The position numbers and the translations under genes are program-made. From positions 372,001-436,000 of the forward strand of contig NZ_MTBQ01000001.1 of NCBI RefSeq assembly GCF_002153375.1: a DNA stretch of 64,000 nucleotides. The letters run 5' to 3'. The stretch comes from Oceanobacillus rekensis (lineage in GTDB: Bacteria > Bacillota > Bacilli > Bacillales > Amphibacillaceae). Numbering within the stretch: position 1 is the first letter of the stretch; every line of letters begins with the position of its first letter. Positions 41,424 to 50,997 of the stretch are shown in pieces. The notes under the pieces were generated by a model. It had not been told where the DNA came from and ran no database searches. It saw nothing but the letters and a program-made list of their open reading frames with translations.

Positions 41424-41454
41424 CAAAACAAGGTGCGACATAAATCGCACCTTG
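41424..41454 (-). terminator. Terminator after tig
   Basis: A perfect 10-bp stem CAAGGTGCGA/TCGCACCTTG with a 6-nt loop, followed on the minus strand by TTTTG; 28 bp past tig. The remaining tig-clpX gap (41187-41423) shows nothing else recognisable. Confidence 0.85.
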
Positions 41455-41481
41455 CTAAGTTAAGCTATTAAGATGGATAAA

Positions 41482-42768
41482 TTAAACTGCTTTACTGTTT
41501 TCAGCTAGGAAATCAATTGCAGCTCTCATTTTCAAATCATTTTTAATAGTATCTGTGTTTCCACCAAGCATTTGAACAAGTTGCTCAACTTCTGCACCGT
41601 ACATAGAAGCCATTTTTTCAAGTTCTGCATTAACATCATCCTCAGAAGCTTCGAGGCTTTCCGCTTCAACAATAGCTTCTAACGTAAGATTTGTTTTAAC
41701 GCGTTTTGCTGCATCTTCTTTCATTTGTTCTTTCAATGCACTCTCATCTTGACCGGAGAACTGTGAATACATTTCCATTGTCATTCCTTGCATTTGTAAT
41801 TGCTGTTCAAATTCACGAATCATTTGTTCCAATTCTGAATCAACCATTGCATCCGGTACGTCAACTTCCGTATTATCAGAAGCTTTTTGGATTAATGTTT
41901 CGCGTTTTTCATTTTCAGCATTTTGTTTTTTCTGTGCTTCAAGTTCTTCTTTTTTCTTTTTCTTCAAATCTTCAAGTGTTTCAACTTCTTCGTCTACATC
42001 TTTAGCAAATTCATCATCAAGTTCAGGTAGTTCTTTAGATTTCAATTCATGAATTTTCACTTTAAATACTGCTTTTTTACCAGCAAGTTCTTCAGCATGA
42101 TAATCTTCAGGGAAAGTTAATTCAACTTCTGTATCTTCTCCTGCTTCTTTTCCGATTAATTCCTCTTCAAAACCAGGGATGAACTGGCCTGAACCGATTT
42201 CTAAAGCATGGTTCTCACCTTTTCCACCATCAAATGCTTCGCCATCAAGGAAGCCTTCAAAGTCGATTACCGCTGTATCACCATTTTCAACTTTTCCTTC
42301 TTCTTTAACAACAAGTTCTGCATGACGCTCACGGAGTTGTTCGATTTCATTTGTTACATCTTCATCTGTCACTTCTACAGATTGCTCTTCAACTTCAAGG
42401 CCCTTATATTCACCTAAAGTTACTTCTGGTTTCACTTCAACAACAGCTGTAAAAACAAGATCTTTTCCTTTTTCGATTTGTTCAATATCGACTTCTGGTT
42501 GAGCAATCGGGAAAATACCTGATTCGTCAATTGCTTTTGTGTAAGCTGAAGGTAGAACAATGTCTACTGCATCTTGGTATAATGATTCAATTCCAAAACG
42601 TTTTTCAAATAATCCACGCGGGATTTTCCCTTTACGGAAACCAGGGATTTGTACGTCTTTAGAAACTTTCTTAAATGCTTGATCCAATGCTTTGTCAAAT
42701 TCTTCAGAAGTTACCTCGAAAGTTAGTAACCCTTTGTTACCTTCTTGTTTTTCCCATTTTGCTGTCAT
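41482..42768 (-). CDS. tig: Trigger factor
   Basis: A ribosome-bound chaperone and prolyl isomerase, 428 residues. The ribosome-binding signature appears as [17 protein letters not shown] (about 43-59). The FKBP-type domain is at about 150-245 ([30 protein letters not shown]), and the C-terminal arms are long helices. The frame extends 15 codons further, but ATG at 42768 follows GGAGGG and starts [19 protein letters not shown] as in other bacilli. Confidence 0.97.
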   Translation of the reverse strand: MTAKWEKQEGNKGLLTFEVTSEEFDKALDQAFKKVSKDVQIPGFRKGKIPRGLFEKRFGIESLYQDAVDIVLPSAYTKAIDESGIFPIAQPEVDIEQIEKGKDLVFTAVVEVKPEVTLGEYKGLEVEEQSVEVTDEDVTNEIEQLRERHAELVVKEEGKVENGDTAVIDFEGFLDGEAFDGGKGENHALEIGSGQFIPGFEEELIGKEAGEDTEVELTFPEDYHAEELAGKKAVFKVKIHELKSKELPELDDEFAKDVDEEVETLEDLKKKKKEELEAQKKQNAENEKRETLIQKASDNTEVDVPDAMVDSELEQMIREFEQQLQMQGMTMEMYSQFSGQDESALKEQMKEDAAKRVKTNLTLEAIVEAESLEASEDDVNAELEKMASMYGAEVEQLVQMLGGNTDTIKNDLKMRAAIDFLAENSKAV

Positions 42769-42901
42769 AAAAAATTCCCTCCAAAATCTATTGTTTCGTT
42801 TCATTTTTAACATTTCATGCGTATATGATATATAATCAAAATTGCAACCATCTCATTATAACATAATCTGTTTGCGTTTCAAGCATTATTGTTCACCGAT
42901 A

Positions 42902-43882
42902 CTACTCCTCAATGATACTCAAATACAAAGAATCGCACATTCTGATTTCCTTCATGTAGTGTTGCACTTTTGTGTTTGTTTCTTCATTTTGATTCGTATG
43001 CAGTTGTAAATACTGACTACCGATGTTTTTAATTGCTTTCCCTATTTCTACCACGTCTCCGTCCGGCGGTATAAATGGATAAATAACATATATATACCGA
43101 TAAAGTAGTTGTTCAAGCAACTGAAAAAGCGTTGGATTATTTTGCTCTACATCCTGCATTACTTTTAATATCTCTTTAAAACTTTCATTAGCTTTTAAAT
43201 CTGGAATCTCGGATGGTATGACGGACATACTGATACTGAATTTATGTATTTCTACCTCATCCGAAATCTTATTATCTTTCATCCAGTCAAGGAGAGCTGT
43301 TTTTATAACTGGATGTACATAGTCATTCGTCAACAATGATAACACCTGACTAACAGGCTGTGCTTTCATACTTCTAAGTTGGGCTACGATATTCCACTGT
43401 TCTACATGATTGTCTTGATTTACAGCGGCAAATAATTCATCAATGATGTTACTTGAATTTTCTATCGTAAAATCCAATTTCATTTGTTCACTCATATCAT
43501 GGAGCTGTTTGAATTGTTCATGTAATATATCCGGGACATTATTTTGCTCGAACTCGTATTCCACCTGTTCCATTAACAGGCTGTATTGGCTTGTCTGAAA
43601 CAGGATAGTTAAATAAATATGTACGTAATGGTAGTAATTTTCATCTTTATGTTGAATCAAATCTTCACAAAGATCCTGTGCTTCTTCGTGTCTGCCTAAT
43701 TCCATTAAACAAATTAGTTTTCCGATAATTATTTCATATGTATACTCATGGTAGCTTATTAACTGGTTCAGTTTTTTTAAAGCTTCTTCATATTTTTTTT
43801 CCTGAAGCGCCTTTAAACTTTCTTCTTCAAGCGCTTTCTTTAATCCGGGAAAAAGGATAACATTTTCTGATTTCGACTCCAT
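42902..43882 (-). CDS. ysoA: TPR-like protein YsoA
   Basis: A 326-residue, largely helical protein. The N-terminal part has a TPR-type pattern (ALQEKKYEEALKKLNQLISY, LMELGRHEEAQDLCEDLIQH). A gene of this type, ysoA, sits upstream of tig in B. subtilis. No enzymatic motif is seen; a protein-interaction role is inferred. Confidence 0.85.
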   Translation of the reverse strand: MESKSENVILFPGLKKALEEESLKALQEKKYEEALKKLNQLISYHEYTYEIIIGKLICLMELGRHEEAQDLCEDLIQHKDENYYHYVHIYLTILFQTSQYSLLMEQVEYEFEQNNVPDILHEQFKQLHDMSEQMKLDFTIENSSNIIDELFAAVNQDNHVEQWNIVAQLRSMKAQPVSQVLSLLTNDYVHPVIKTALLDWMKDNKISDEVEIHKFSISMSVIPSEIPDLKANESFKEILKVMQDVEQNNPTLFQLLEQLLYRYIYVIYPFIPPDGDVVEIGKAIKNIGSQYLQLHTNQNEETNTKVQHYMKEIRMCDSLYLSIIEE

Positions 43883-44247
43883 TTATTCACCTCTCTCCTT
43901 GGAACGAGAACCTATAATAAAATATAAATTCCCTGATTTTTAAAATTTAAACACAGAAAGTATCTGCATTAAACAGTATGCATGTTGCAACAGAGTAGAC
44001 TTCTTGTTAAGAAAAAAGAGAACCCTAGTAAGTCTCTTTAGGTTTCTCTTTGTTAAATATTCCAATCCGACATATATAATAGAAGAAACTTAAATATATC
44101 AATGATTGGAACCAACCCTGTTTAAAATAATTATACTTGTAAAAGTGGTATGAATCAATTATAGTACATTTTATTCTATACTATATTAGTTTAAATTAAA
44201 ACAACTATTGGAAATTTTCTCCATATAAAGCGATATAAAAAGAAGAA
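43883..44247. other. Gene-free gap between ysoA and the broken hydrolase
   Basis: A/T-rich; contains the hairpin at 44015-44051 and presumably the ysoA promoter. No repeat-family sequence or open frame of interest is seen. Confidence 0.6.
44015..44051 (-). terminator. Terminator-like hairpin
   Basis: AAAGAGAAACC pairs with GGGTTCTCTTT (one mismatch) around a 15-nt loop and is followed by TTTTTC on the minus strand, about 200 nt past the pseudogene. Confidence 0.6.
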
Positions 44248-44716
44248 CTACGTAGAAAAATTTTTAATTTGTAACAGTTCCATAGATTCGTCTGCTGTTA
44301 ATCCGTACATACTCTGAAATCTGCGAACAGCATCAGCCGTTTTCGGACCATAATATCCATCAATTCCATTATTTTTTGCATCCTTTTCTGTATAATAATA
44401 AAGAGATGCCAACGCTTCTTGCACCGCTTTTACGCCACTACCATTAGGGTAAGGTCTAGTTGCACGGTAGACAGCATTTGGCAATGAATTACTATTTTTA
44501 ACACTGGTGGAAGCCTTATTGCTGTTTAGCTTGTTATAAACTTGTTGTCCAGCTAATCCATCCAATCAAGTCCATAATAACTTTGGAAGCGCTTTACAAC
44601 ATCTTCTGCTTTATCTCCATAATAAGCGTCAATACCGTTGTTAGGAGCTCCCTTTTCTGGATAAAACGGTGATTGTATTACCCTGGTATTATCCTTTTTT
44701 CAATCAGATAAGCCAT
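44248..44716 (-). pseudogene. Frameshifted cell-wall hydrolase with peptidoglycan-binding repeats
   Basis: After GAGGAGGG an ATG opens MAYLIEKRIIPG and stops. In another frame the sequence continues NTRVIQSPFYPEKGAPNNGI, then YYGDKAEDVVKRFQSYYGLD, stops, and in a third frame runs on as DGLAGQQVYNKLNS and a second homologous module (NNGIDGYYGPKTADAVRRFQ). One missing T near 44566 explains the second break. Two peptidoglycan-binding modules remain; the N-terminus resembles the start of amidases of the CwlA/XlyA kind, but no catalytic domain is left. Only the last 105 codons are continuously open. Confidence 0.75.
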
Positions 44717-45117
44717 TTTTAACCCTCCTCGTATAGTATATTTAAGAACAAAAATTCGCCCTTTGAATATTGAATATTGTGTTACATTTTAAATTCTTGC
44801 CTGGATATTGCGTGATGTCCCTGAATAATAGAAATTGGAATGGATCCAACTGGGAATATACTGCACTACTGCACCCTTTTATTTTATATTTTAAAAAACA
44901 GCTCGCCCGATTGGACTTACTGTTAGACCATTTATCTATTTTATTGCGTTCTAATCCTTTTTCTGTCGTTTTACCAAGCCATGTAACATAATTAACAACA
45001 CTCCAATTAGAGTATGTAAAATGAAGGCTGCTGTAATTAAAGGTAAGCAAAGACAGGTTAAACATGTGGACAAAGAGGGATAGAAAACAATGAAGAAATT
45101 CTTTTAATCTAAATTTT
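44717..45117. other. Degenerate region between the hydrolase remnant and the tRNAs
   Basis: A 129-codon minus-strand open frame here has no plausible start or protein character. In a different minus frame, about 44950-45080, a hydrophobic stretch followed by a basic tail (GVLLIMLHGLVKRQKKD) looks like the end of a small holin-like protein, but without a start codon. I regard the region as decayed. Confidence 0.4.
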
Positions 45118-45166
45118 AAAAAACTACTCATAATTGTATAACAACAATCATGAGTAGTTTTATTTT
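45118..45166 (-). terminator. Terminator of the tRNA transcript
   Basis: AAACTACTCAT/ATGAGTAGTTT stem (11 bp perfect, extendable by AATTGT/ACAACA-type pairs), T-rich on both flanks, about 25 bp after tRNA-Arg. Confidence 0.85.
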
Positions 45167-45188
45167 CTTAAAAGTCAACCTATTTGAA

Positions 45189-45262
45189 TGTCCCAGGCAG
45201 GATTCGAACCTGCGACCCACAGCTTAGAAGGCTGTTGCTCTATCCTGCTGAGCTACTGGGAC
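45189..45262 (-). tRNA. tRNA-Arg (anticodon TCT)
   Basis: A complete cloverleaf: acceptor GTCCCAG/CTGGGAC, D arm with AGCTCAGCAGGATAGAGC, anticodon arm ACAGC-CTTCTAA-GCTGT giving TCT, and T arm with GGTTCGAATCC. CCA is not encoded. It reads AGA/AGG codons. Confidence 0.96.
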
Positions 45263-45272
45263 AAATTATAAT

Positions 45273-45346
45273 TGGAGCGGGTGAAGGGAATCGAACCCTC
45301 ATCATCAGCTTGGAAGGCTGAGGTTTTACCACTAAACTACACCCGC
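45273..45346 (-). tRNA. tRNA-Gly (anticodon TCC)
   Basis: A complete cloverleaf with acceptor GCGGGTG/CACCCGC, anticodon arm TCAGC-CTTCCAA-GCTGA giving TCC, T arm GGTTCGATTCC and encoded CCA. It lies 10 bp upstream of tRNA-Arg in the same transcript. Confidence 0.96.
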
Positions 45347-45441
45347 ATGGTAGAAAAAATAATTTAATTATTACTATATTAAGCACTTCATATGAATTCA
45401 TTATGTAAAATATTTCGCATCTAAATTAGCGGACAAGAACT

Positions 45442-45470
45442 ATTATATGCATGATATGTTTTTTTGTCAA
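45442..45470 (-). promoter_or_regulatory. Consensus SigA promoter of the tRNA pair
   Basis: TTGACA (45465-45470) and TATAAT (45442-45447) with exactly 17 bp between them, about 95 bp upstream of tRNA-Gly. A perfect match to consensus, as expected for stable RNA. Confidence 0.92.
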
Positions 45471-45494
45471 CACCTTTTTAAAATGCTTTATATA

Positions 45495-45536
45495 AAATGT
45501 TTATCGGGAGACACTTGAATCACTTCCCGATAAACA
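45495..45536 (-). terminator. Terminator after ysnB
   Basis: An 11-bp perfect stem GTTTATCGGGA/TCCCGATAAAC with a 15-nt loop lies 10 bp past ysnB; the minus-strand tail is ATTTTATAT. Confidence 0.75.
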
Positions 45537-45545
45537 CATATATAT

Positions 45546-46055
45546 TTATAAAGAGGCTTGAGTTGTAAGCCCTTCTACTTTTTTACCTGTAACGGTATAA
45601 AAATCTACAGTAATTGCAGATGGGTTTTCCCATTCCATTATCGCATAGGTTTTTTCCGCTCTATTTCTCGGCAATCGAATACTTCCCGGGTTGATCAAAA
45701 GCTGCATACCGACTTGTTCAGCACCTGCAATATGTGTGTGACCAAAACATATTACTTGTGCTTTCTCTTCTTCCGCTCGGTGTGATATTCCTAATAGATT
45801 CTGTTTCACATTATGAAGATGTCCATGCGTAATATAAAAAGTGACTCCATCAAGTTCAATCGTCTGTTCGTTGGGATATCTTACATCATAATCACAATTC
45901 CCCGCCACTTTATAGAAACCCACCAACTCTTTGGCATCCATTTCCAGTTCCGAATCACCACAATGAATCATCAACTCTAGTTGATGACGTTCTTTAATGA
46001 CAGTAAGTTCATCTGTTAAACCGTGACTGTCACTTAAAATGAGTACTTTTGTCAT
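45546..46055 (-). CDS. ysnB: YfcE/MJ0936-family metallophosphodiesterase
   Basis: A 169-residue calcineurin-like phosphoesterase. Metal-binding motifs in order: LSDSHG (about 7-12), HCGDSE (31-36), GNCDYD (52-57), THGHLH (about 76) and CFGHTHIAG (about 103-111). The physiological substrate is unknown. Downstream of rdgB and rph in B. subtilis too, there called ysnB. Confidence 0.92.
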   Translation of the reverse strand: MTKVLILSDSHGLTDELTVIKERHQLELMIHCGDSELEMDAKELVGFYKVAGNCDYDVRYPNEQTIELDGVTFYITHGHLHNVKQNLLGISHRAEEEKAQVICFGHTHIAGAEQVGMQLLINPGSIRLPRNRAEKTYAIMEWENPSAITVDFYTVTGKKVEGLTTQASL

Positions 46056-46093
46056 ATTATCACCTCTTTAATCTCTTTTTTAAAATGAATGCT

Positions 46094-46262
46094 TATAGAG
46101 GTTGTTCAAAAAGTCCAATAAAAATGACACATCGAATTTCGCATGACAGCACACTTTTCCGTTTCGCACGCTAAAACATTTAGGGATCCTTCTACTAACA
46201 CCGTCTACTTCCTGGGACTTTGCCGCTCTATGTCCATTTTATCTTCATTTTTGAACGCCCAC
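46094..46262. repeat. Family-B MITE-like repeat (copy B3, inverted)
   Basis: Begins TATAGAGGTTGTTCAAAAA, identical to the reverse complement of the right end of copy B1, and continues AAAATGACACATCGAATTTC, also shared with B1. It ends near TTTTTGAACGCCCACTTATA, a degenerate right end. It lies between rdgB and ysnB and would be transcribed with them. Confidence 0.75.
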
Positions 46263-46856
46263 TTATAGATTATGTATCCATCTTTCCAACTGTCTAATCG
46301 CATTTCGCCGGTGACTAATTTCATTTTTTTCTTCAGCCGTCAACTCTGCCATTGTTACATCATGGTTCACAGGGATAAAAATAGGATCATAACCAAATCC
46401 ATTTTCACCTTTTGCTTTTATTGCAATTTTCCCTTCACAATACCCCGTGTGAAAAATGGTTTGTTCTCCTGGAATCGTGATAGCCAGCACACTAATAAAT
46501 CTGGCAGACCTATTATCCGAAGGGACGTTTTTTAATTCCTCTAACACCTTTTCAATGTTTGCCTGATCGTTTTTAGGAACTCCTGCATATCTTGCTGAGA
46601 ATAAACCGGGACGACCATCCAATGCATCTATTATTAATCCGGAATCATCAGCAAGTACTGGTGTGTTCAACAAGGAGGCAATTTGCTCTGCTTTTAATCC
46701 AGCATTCTCCTCAAATGTAGAACCTGTTTCTTCCACATCTGGAAGCTTCTGATCCATATCCAGTAATGAAACAGCTTTGATATTAAGTTTTAAAAAAAAA
46801 TCCTTAAATTCCCTTGCTTTTCCTTCGTTCTTTGTAGCAATTATGATTTGATTCAT
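46263..46856 (-). CDS. rdgB: dITP/XTP pyrophosphatase (RdgB/HAM1)
   Basis: A 197-residue house-cleaning NTPase removing dITP, ITP and XTP. Signatures are IIIATKNEGKAREFKDFF at the N-terminus, LADDSGLIIDALDGRPGLFS (about 67-86) and GFGYDPIFIPV, SHRRNAI near the end. It follows rph by 11 bp. Confidence 0.96.
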   Translation of the reverse strand: MNQIIIATKNEGKAREFKDFFLKLNIKAVSLLDMDQKLPDVEETGSTFEENAGLKAEQIASLLNTPVLADDSGLIIDALDGRPGLFSARYAGVPKNDQANIEKVLEELKNVPSDNRSARFISVLAITIPGEQTIFHTGYCEGKIAIKAKGENGFGYDPIFIPVNHDVTMAELTAEEKNEISHRRNAIRQLERWIHNL

Positions 46857-46867
46857 TGTTTATTCTC

Positions 46868-47623
46868 CTATTTTTGAAGATTTGTTTCACCAATTCGACC
46901 TGAAAGTTCACCAATCACTTCTCTTTGCTTTTCAATAATCTGTCCGATTCCTTCGTCAGCTAACTTCAACATAGTTTGCAGCTGGTTATGAGAGAAAGTA
47001 GCTTCCTCACCGGTTCCCTGAACTTCAACAAATTCACCAGTACCTGTCATTATAATATTCATATCAACAAGTGCTTTAAAATCTTCTTCATAGTTTAAGT
47101 CGAGAATTTCTGTACCATCTGGTAAAACACCAACAGAAATAGCTCCTAGAAAGTCTGTTACAGGCATTTTAGCAATTTTTTTATTTTCTAATAATTTACC
47201 AAAAGCAAGAACAACCGCAACAAATGCACCTGTAATGGAAGCTGTTCTAGTACCGCCATCAGCCTGAATTACGTCACAATCAACCCAAACAGTCCGTTCA
47301 CCGATCTTATCCAAGTCAACAACAGATCTTAAGGCACGCCCAATCAAGCGTTGTATTTCCATTGTTCTACCACTTACTTTTCCTTTCGATGATTCACGAA
47401 TATTACGCTGTGCAGTTGCTCGTGGTAGCATGGCATACTCGGCTGTTATCCAGCCCTTTCCCTGTCCACGCATAAATGGGGGAACACGATCTTCAATACT
47501 TGCATTACATATCACTTTCGTATCACCCACCTCTATTAATACAGATCCTTCTGGGTGACTGATATAGTTTGTTGTCATTTTTATTGGTCTCAAATTATTA
47601 ACTTCACGTTGATCATTTCTCAT
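46868..47623 (-). CDS. rph: Ribonuclease PH
   Basis: A phosphorolytic 3'-5' exoribonuclease for tRNA 3' maturation, 251 residues. Motifs are [53 protein letters not shown] and [19 protein letters not shown]. The frame is open 31 codons further, but ATG at 47623 with GAGGAGGA upstream gives [14 protein letters not shown], the family start. Confidence 0.97.
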   Translation of the reverse strand: MRNDQREVNNLRPIKMTTNYISHPEGSVLIEVGDTKVICNASIEDRVPPFMRGQGKGWITAEYAMLPRATAQRNIRESSKGKVSGRTMEIQRLIGRALRSVVDLDKIGERTVWVDCDVIQADGGTRTASITGAFVAVVLAFGKLLENKKIAKMPVTDFLGAISVGVLPDGTEILDLNYEEDFKALVDMNIIMTGTGEFVEVQGTGEEATFSHNQLQTMLKLADEGIGQIIEKQREVIGELSGRIGETNLQK

Positions 47624-47735
47624 AAAAACTTTCCTCCTCATCGTACAAATTAGCTTATCATATTTTATACAAAAGAAACACGATGATACATTTAATTGAA
47701 AATTACAGTATAGCAATCTTTTCTATTCGCACAAT

Positions 47736-47763
47736 TAAAAAGAGGCTGTTTTCACAGCCTCTT
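47736..47763 (-). terminator. Terminator after gerM
   Basis: Stem AAGAGGCTGT/ACAGCCTCTT with a 4-nt loop followed by TTTTTAA on the minus strand, immediately past the gerM stop. Confidence 0.88.
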
Positions 47764-47766
47764 CGT

Positions 47767-48861
47767 TTACAGTTTTTCTGTAGGTAGAAAAGCTTGCTTT
47801 GTCACTGGTTCAGTATATGCTTCCCCACTTTCGTTAACTAGTTGGTCAACGTTTTCCACCTTCACGTTTACTGCTTCGACATTCCGTTGCTCTGTTAACG
47901 TTCGTACAATGGTTTCCATTACTTCATCCGATATAATGGATTGATCGGAATCCTTTAATATTCCTTCATTAAAGATAATCTCCAGTACTCCATCGTTGAG
48001 CTTGGGTTTATTTGCTAATGTTGTTTCAGGATTGAATACGTGGACCACATTTGTATTGAATCCCGGTCCGTCTATCAGACCCTGGATGATGGAACTGAAT
48101 TCACTCTCTTCATTTGATTCGATATATTGTGTCACCGGAACATAATAACGGTTCTCATCATGTTCTGCAGGATAATACATGGTGACCGCTTTACTGTCTA
48201 TTAAGTCCAATGTATCTGTATCAACAATATTAATTCCATTGACACGAGTGTATCCATCACTAATTGGCGTTCCATTAACAGGCATTTCATTTAATTGTTG
48301 TCCATTTATCCTAAGCATGATCTTATTAACATTCTCAAACTGTGTTAGCGTATGTGTCATAGCTTCTAAAATTTTTTGCTCATCGGTAGCCTCATAATTT
48401 TCAAAGTCCTCGGATAAGTCCACAACCATCGTTCCATCTTCCTGTAGATTTAACCCTAGAATCTCTGTCCCCTCAGGCAAAACAGCTTGAAACCCATTTG
48501 GTAAAATTGGTGTTACAGGGCCACCTTTCACCAGATATTCCATTACTTGTGTCGCTACTTCTTTGGAATTAGGTGATGGCAATTCAAGTGTCTGTGAAGC
48601 CACCATTCCATTAGAATCAATTAAATATAATTCTCTCGGGACGGTTTCAGTTACGGCAGCATCTTCATCATTTACTGCTTCAGCAGCATCTTTATCATTT
48701 ACTGCTTCGGCATCCTCTTCCGCTATGTTTTCCAGATTATCCACTGCTTCCGCATCTTGTGGCGGATCTATTTCTTCCAATGATTGTTCTCCCTGAAAAC
48801 AACCTGATAAAATTACCGCAAAACTGACCGTGCCAATTAAAAGTATTCCTCGCTTACGCAT
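47767..48861 (-). CDS. gerM: Spore germination/cortex lipoprotein GerM
   Basis: A 364-residue lipoprotein with signal peptide and lipobox LSGC (Cys about 21). An acidic, repetitive stretch follows (about 30-75; EDAEAVNDKDAAEAVNDEDA). Two GerMN domains come after that (about 110-215 and 245-360). B. subtilis GerM is needed for cortex formation and germination. ATG at 48861 is preceded by GGGGGGA; an upstream extension of the frame lacks a site. Confidence 0.93.
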   Translation of the reverse strand: MRKRGILLIGTVSFAVILSGCFQGEQSLEEIDPPQDAEAVDNLENIAEEDAEAVNDKDAAEAVNDEDAAVTETVPRELYLIDSNGMVASQTLELPSPNSKEVATQVMEYLVKGGPVTPILPNGFQAVLPEGTEILGLNLQEDGTMVVDLSEDFENYEATDEQKILEAMTHTLTQFENVNKIMLRINGQQLNEMPVNGTPISDGYTRVNGINIVDTDTLDLIDSKAVTMYYPAEHDENRYYVPVTQYIESNEESEFSSIIQGLIDGPGFNTNVVHVFNPETTLANKPKLNDGVLEIIFNEGILKDSDQSIISDEVMETIVRTLTEQRNVEAVNVKVENVDQLVNESGEAYTEPVTKQAFLPTEKL

Positions 48862-49004
48862 GTGATTCCCCCCTACGATGGTTTGTACTACTATATATAC
48901 GAGCTTTATATAAAAATAGACCAACAAAGTTAGAGAAATTAATAATCGCGATTGCCTTCGTATTAAATTTTTAAAGGTAAGCTACACCTCTCATTTCCCT
49001 CAAA

Positions 49005-49038
49005 AAAATCAGATACCTAATTTACTAGGATACCTGAT
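49005..49038 (-). terminator. Terminator overlapping the end of racE
   Basis: The stem ATCAGGTATCCTA pairs with TAGGTATCTGAT (small bulge) and is followed by seven T. The upstream arm covers the last racE codons and stop. Confidence 0.8.
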
Positions 49039-49849
49039 TATCACTGATTTTTGCATGTTTGATTGTAAGCATTTGGAAATTAGCTTCTTTAAATATACTC
49101 TTGGATATTTCAATAAAAATTTCCAAATCTCCTGTTGCATAAAACTGATGTACAGGTGTTAATTCTTCTTTATTCATTAATTGATGTACTTCTAATATTG
49201 TGCTTGTTTCTCTGGCTGTTTCTTCACTGGATGATATAACTGTTACATGACGCCCAATTACTTCCTGAATTGTCTCTTTTAGCAGTGGATAATGTGTACA
49301 ACCCAATATTAAAGTATCCATTTCTCTGTCTCTCTTTAATGGTTGCAGTGATTCATTAACAACTGCCTTTGCCTGAATGCCCGATAATACCCCTTTCTCT
49401 ACCATTGGAACGAAAAGAGGACATGCAAGTGCAGTCACATGAATATCTGGCTTGATTTTCTTCAATGCATGGGTATATGCACTGCTTCTAATCGTGCCTT
49501 CTGTACCAATGATACCCACTTGGTTATTCATTGTGAATTTAATTGCCGCTCTAGCACCAGGCTGTATGACACCGATAACCGGAATGGCCAATCTTTCTTT
49601 TAAATCCTGTAATGTAAAAGCGGTAGCGGTGTTACAAGCAATGACAAGCATTTTTATATCTTTTGTCAGCAAAAATTCTACCATTTCCCAAGTGTATTTT
49701 TTTACTTCTTCTTCTGTTCGCGGGCCATATGGACATCTTGCAGTATCTCCTAAGTAAATAAGTTGTTCTTTCGGCAATTGTCTCATCAGTTCATGGACAA
49801 CGGTTAGGCCACCAACTCCCGAATCAATTACACCAATTGCTCTATTCAA
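49025..49849 (-). CDS. racE: Glutamate racemase
   Basis: Supplies D-glutamate for peptidoglycan. 274 residues. VIDSGVGGLTVVHEL, the first catalytic cysteine in VIACNTATAF (about 74), and the second in LILGCTHYPLL (about 185) are all present. It follows the MarR gene by 21 bp. B. subtilis has racE at this position. Confidence 0.97.
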   Translation of the reverse strand: MNRAIGVIDSGVGGLTVVHELMRQLPKEQLIYLGDTARCPYGPRTEEEVKKYTWEMVEFLLTKDIKMLVIACNTATAFTLQDLKERLAIPVIGVIQPGARAAIKFTMNNQVGIIGTEGTIRSSAYTHALKKIKPDIHVTALACPLFVPMVEKGVLSGIQAKAVVNESLQPLKRDREMDTLILGCTHYPLLKETIQEVIGRHVTVISSSEETARETSTILEVHQLMNKEELTPVHQFYATGDLEIFIEISKSIFKEANFQMLTIKHAKISDNQVS

Positions 49850-49870
49850 ATTGAGGTCACCTCTAAGCTA

Positions 49871-50323
49871 TTATTTTTCATTTACCTTTTTCATTTCGTC
49901 GTGAAGAAAGTCTAGCAAGTTATTTAATGAATCCTTTTCTTTATCTGTAAACTTATCAAGAACTTCCCCAAGGTATTCCTGTCTTTTTTGGATGACTTCA
50001 AGAATTATTTCTTTCCCCTTGTTTAATAAGTGGATTCTAACAACCCTTCTATCATTTGTATCACGTAGTCTTTCTACAAGTTCATTTCTCTCCATACGAT
50101 CTACCAAGTCTGTTGTCGTACTGAATGCCAGGCTGATTTTATTGGACAATTCCCCGATTGTCAAATCTCCTTCTTCCAATAGCCATTGTAATGCAACAAA
50201 TTGCGGTGGAGTGATCGGATAATTATTCAAAATTTGCCGGCCATTTTGCTTAATAAGACCAGAAATGTATCGAAGCCTTTTTTCCATTTTCTTGATCGAG
50301 TCTAATGTTGCATCTTTTCCCAA
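49871..50323 (-). CDS. ysmB: MarR-family transcriptional regulator (YsmB)
   Basis: A 150-residue winged-helix regulator: helices at the N-terminus for dimerisation, then the HTH (LTIGELSNKISLAFSTTTDL) and wing (RLRDTNDRRVVRIHLLNKGK). The open frame extends 14 codons further, but TTG at 50323 with GTAGGGGG 7 bp upstream is the likely start. Effector and targets unknown; position before racE equals B. subtilis ysmB. Confidence 0.9.
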   Translation of the reverse strand: MGKDATLDSIKKMEKRLRYISGLIKQNGRQILNNYPITPPQFVALQWLLEEGDLTIGELSNKISLAFSTTTDLVDRMERNELVERLRDTNDRRVVRIHLLNKGKEIILEVIQKRQEYLGEVLDKFTDKEKDSLNNLLDFLHDEMKKVNEK

Positions 50324-50625
50324 AATGTTACCCCCTACTGCTTTTCTTAAGGAATAGTTTAACATAAAGGTTCACAGTCCATATAATTTGAAGGTTTATT
50401 CATTAGTGTAGATACAATTTATTTGTAGCTATATTATTTGCCCAAATATGAGAGATAATGTAATGAATCCAAATAGCCAATGAAGATATTTTATAATATC
50501 ATTTTATTGCTTTTTTGAATACCCACCCTTAATTGTGCGCACTATTTCTTCACCATTTCATAAGCTATATTGACTAAATAATTTCCCTTCATACCGCAGC
50601 TCTGAAGAGCAAGGAGGGGTAACAT
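50324..50625. other. Divergent regulatory gap between ysmB and gerE
   Basis: A/T-rich, no gene or repeat-family sequence seen. It must hold the ysmB promoter and the gerE promoter (SigmaK-dependent in B. subtilis), but I could not assign either confidently. Confidence 0.5.
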
Positions 50626-50850
50626 TTGAAGGACAACGAATATAAACCGAAGCAATTATTAACCAAGCGCGAAAAAGAAGTGTTTGAACTATTAGTGCAG
50701 GATAAGACAACGAAAGAAATAGCACAGGAGTTGTTTATTTCCGAAAAAACTGTCCGGAACCATATTTCAAATGCTATGCAAAAATTAGGAGTCAAGGGGC
50801 GGTCACAAGCTGTAGTCGAGCTTCTACGCATGGGAGAATTAAAGCTCTAA
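50626..50850 (+). CDS. gerE: Late mother-cell transcription factor GerE
   Basis: GerE modulates SigmaK-dependent coat genes. A 74-residue stand-alone LuxR-type HTH: LLTKREKEVFELLVQDKTTK, EIAQELFISEKTVRNHISNA. It is close to identical to the B. subtilis protein in the recognition helix. TTG start with AAGGAGGGG 8 bp upstream. One of few plus-strand genes here. Confidence 0.97.
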   Translation: MKDNEYKPKQLLTKREKEVFELLVQDKTTKEIAQELFISEKTVRNHISNAMQKLGVKGRSQAVVELLRMGELKL

Positions 50851-50997
50851 TAAAGTGGATTTTCATTCGAGTGGGATTCTTCCACATTGAATGTTAGCGG
50901 AAGTAAACCAGGCATCTACTGGCAGCTAAATCCCCAAGTTCACTTTTAAATTATTTAAATCTTCTCGTTAGGGGCTTTTAGCCAGTTAATGTTAGGG

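Noticed and set aside
44742-45131. A 129-codon minus-strand frame near the tRNAs
   Set aside because: Poor start, rare-residue-rich composition and a terminator at its 5' end argue against a gene.
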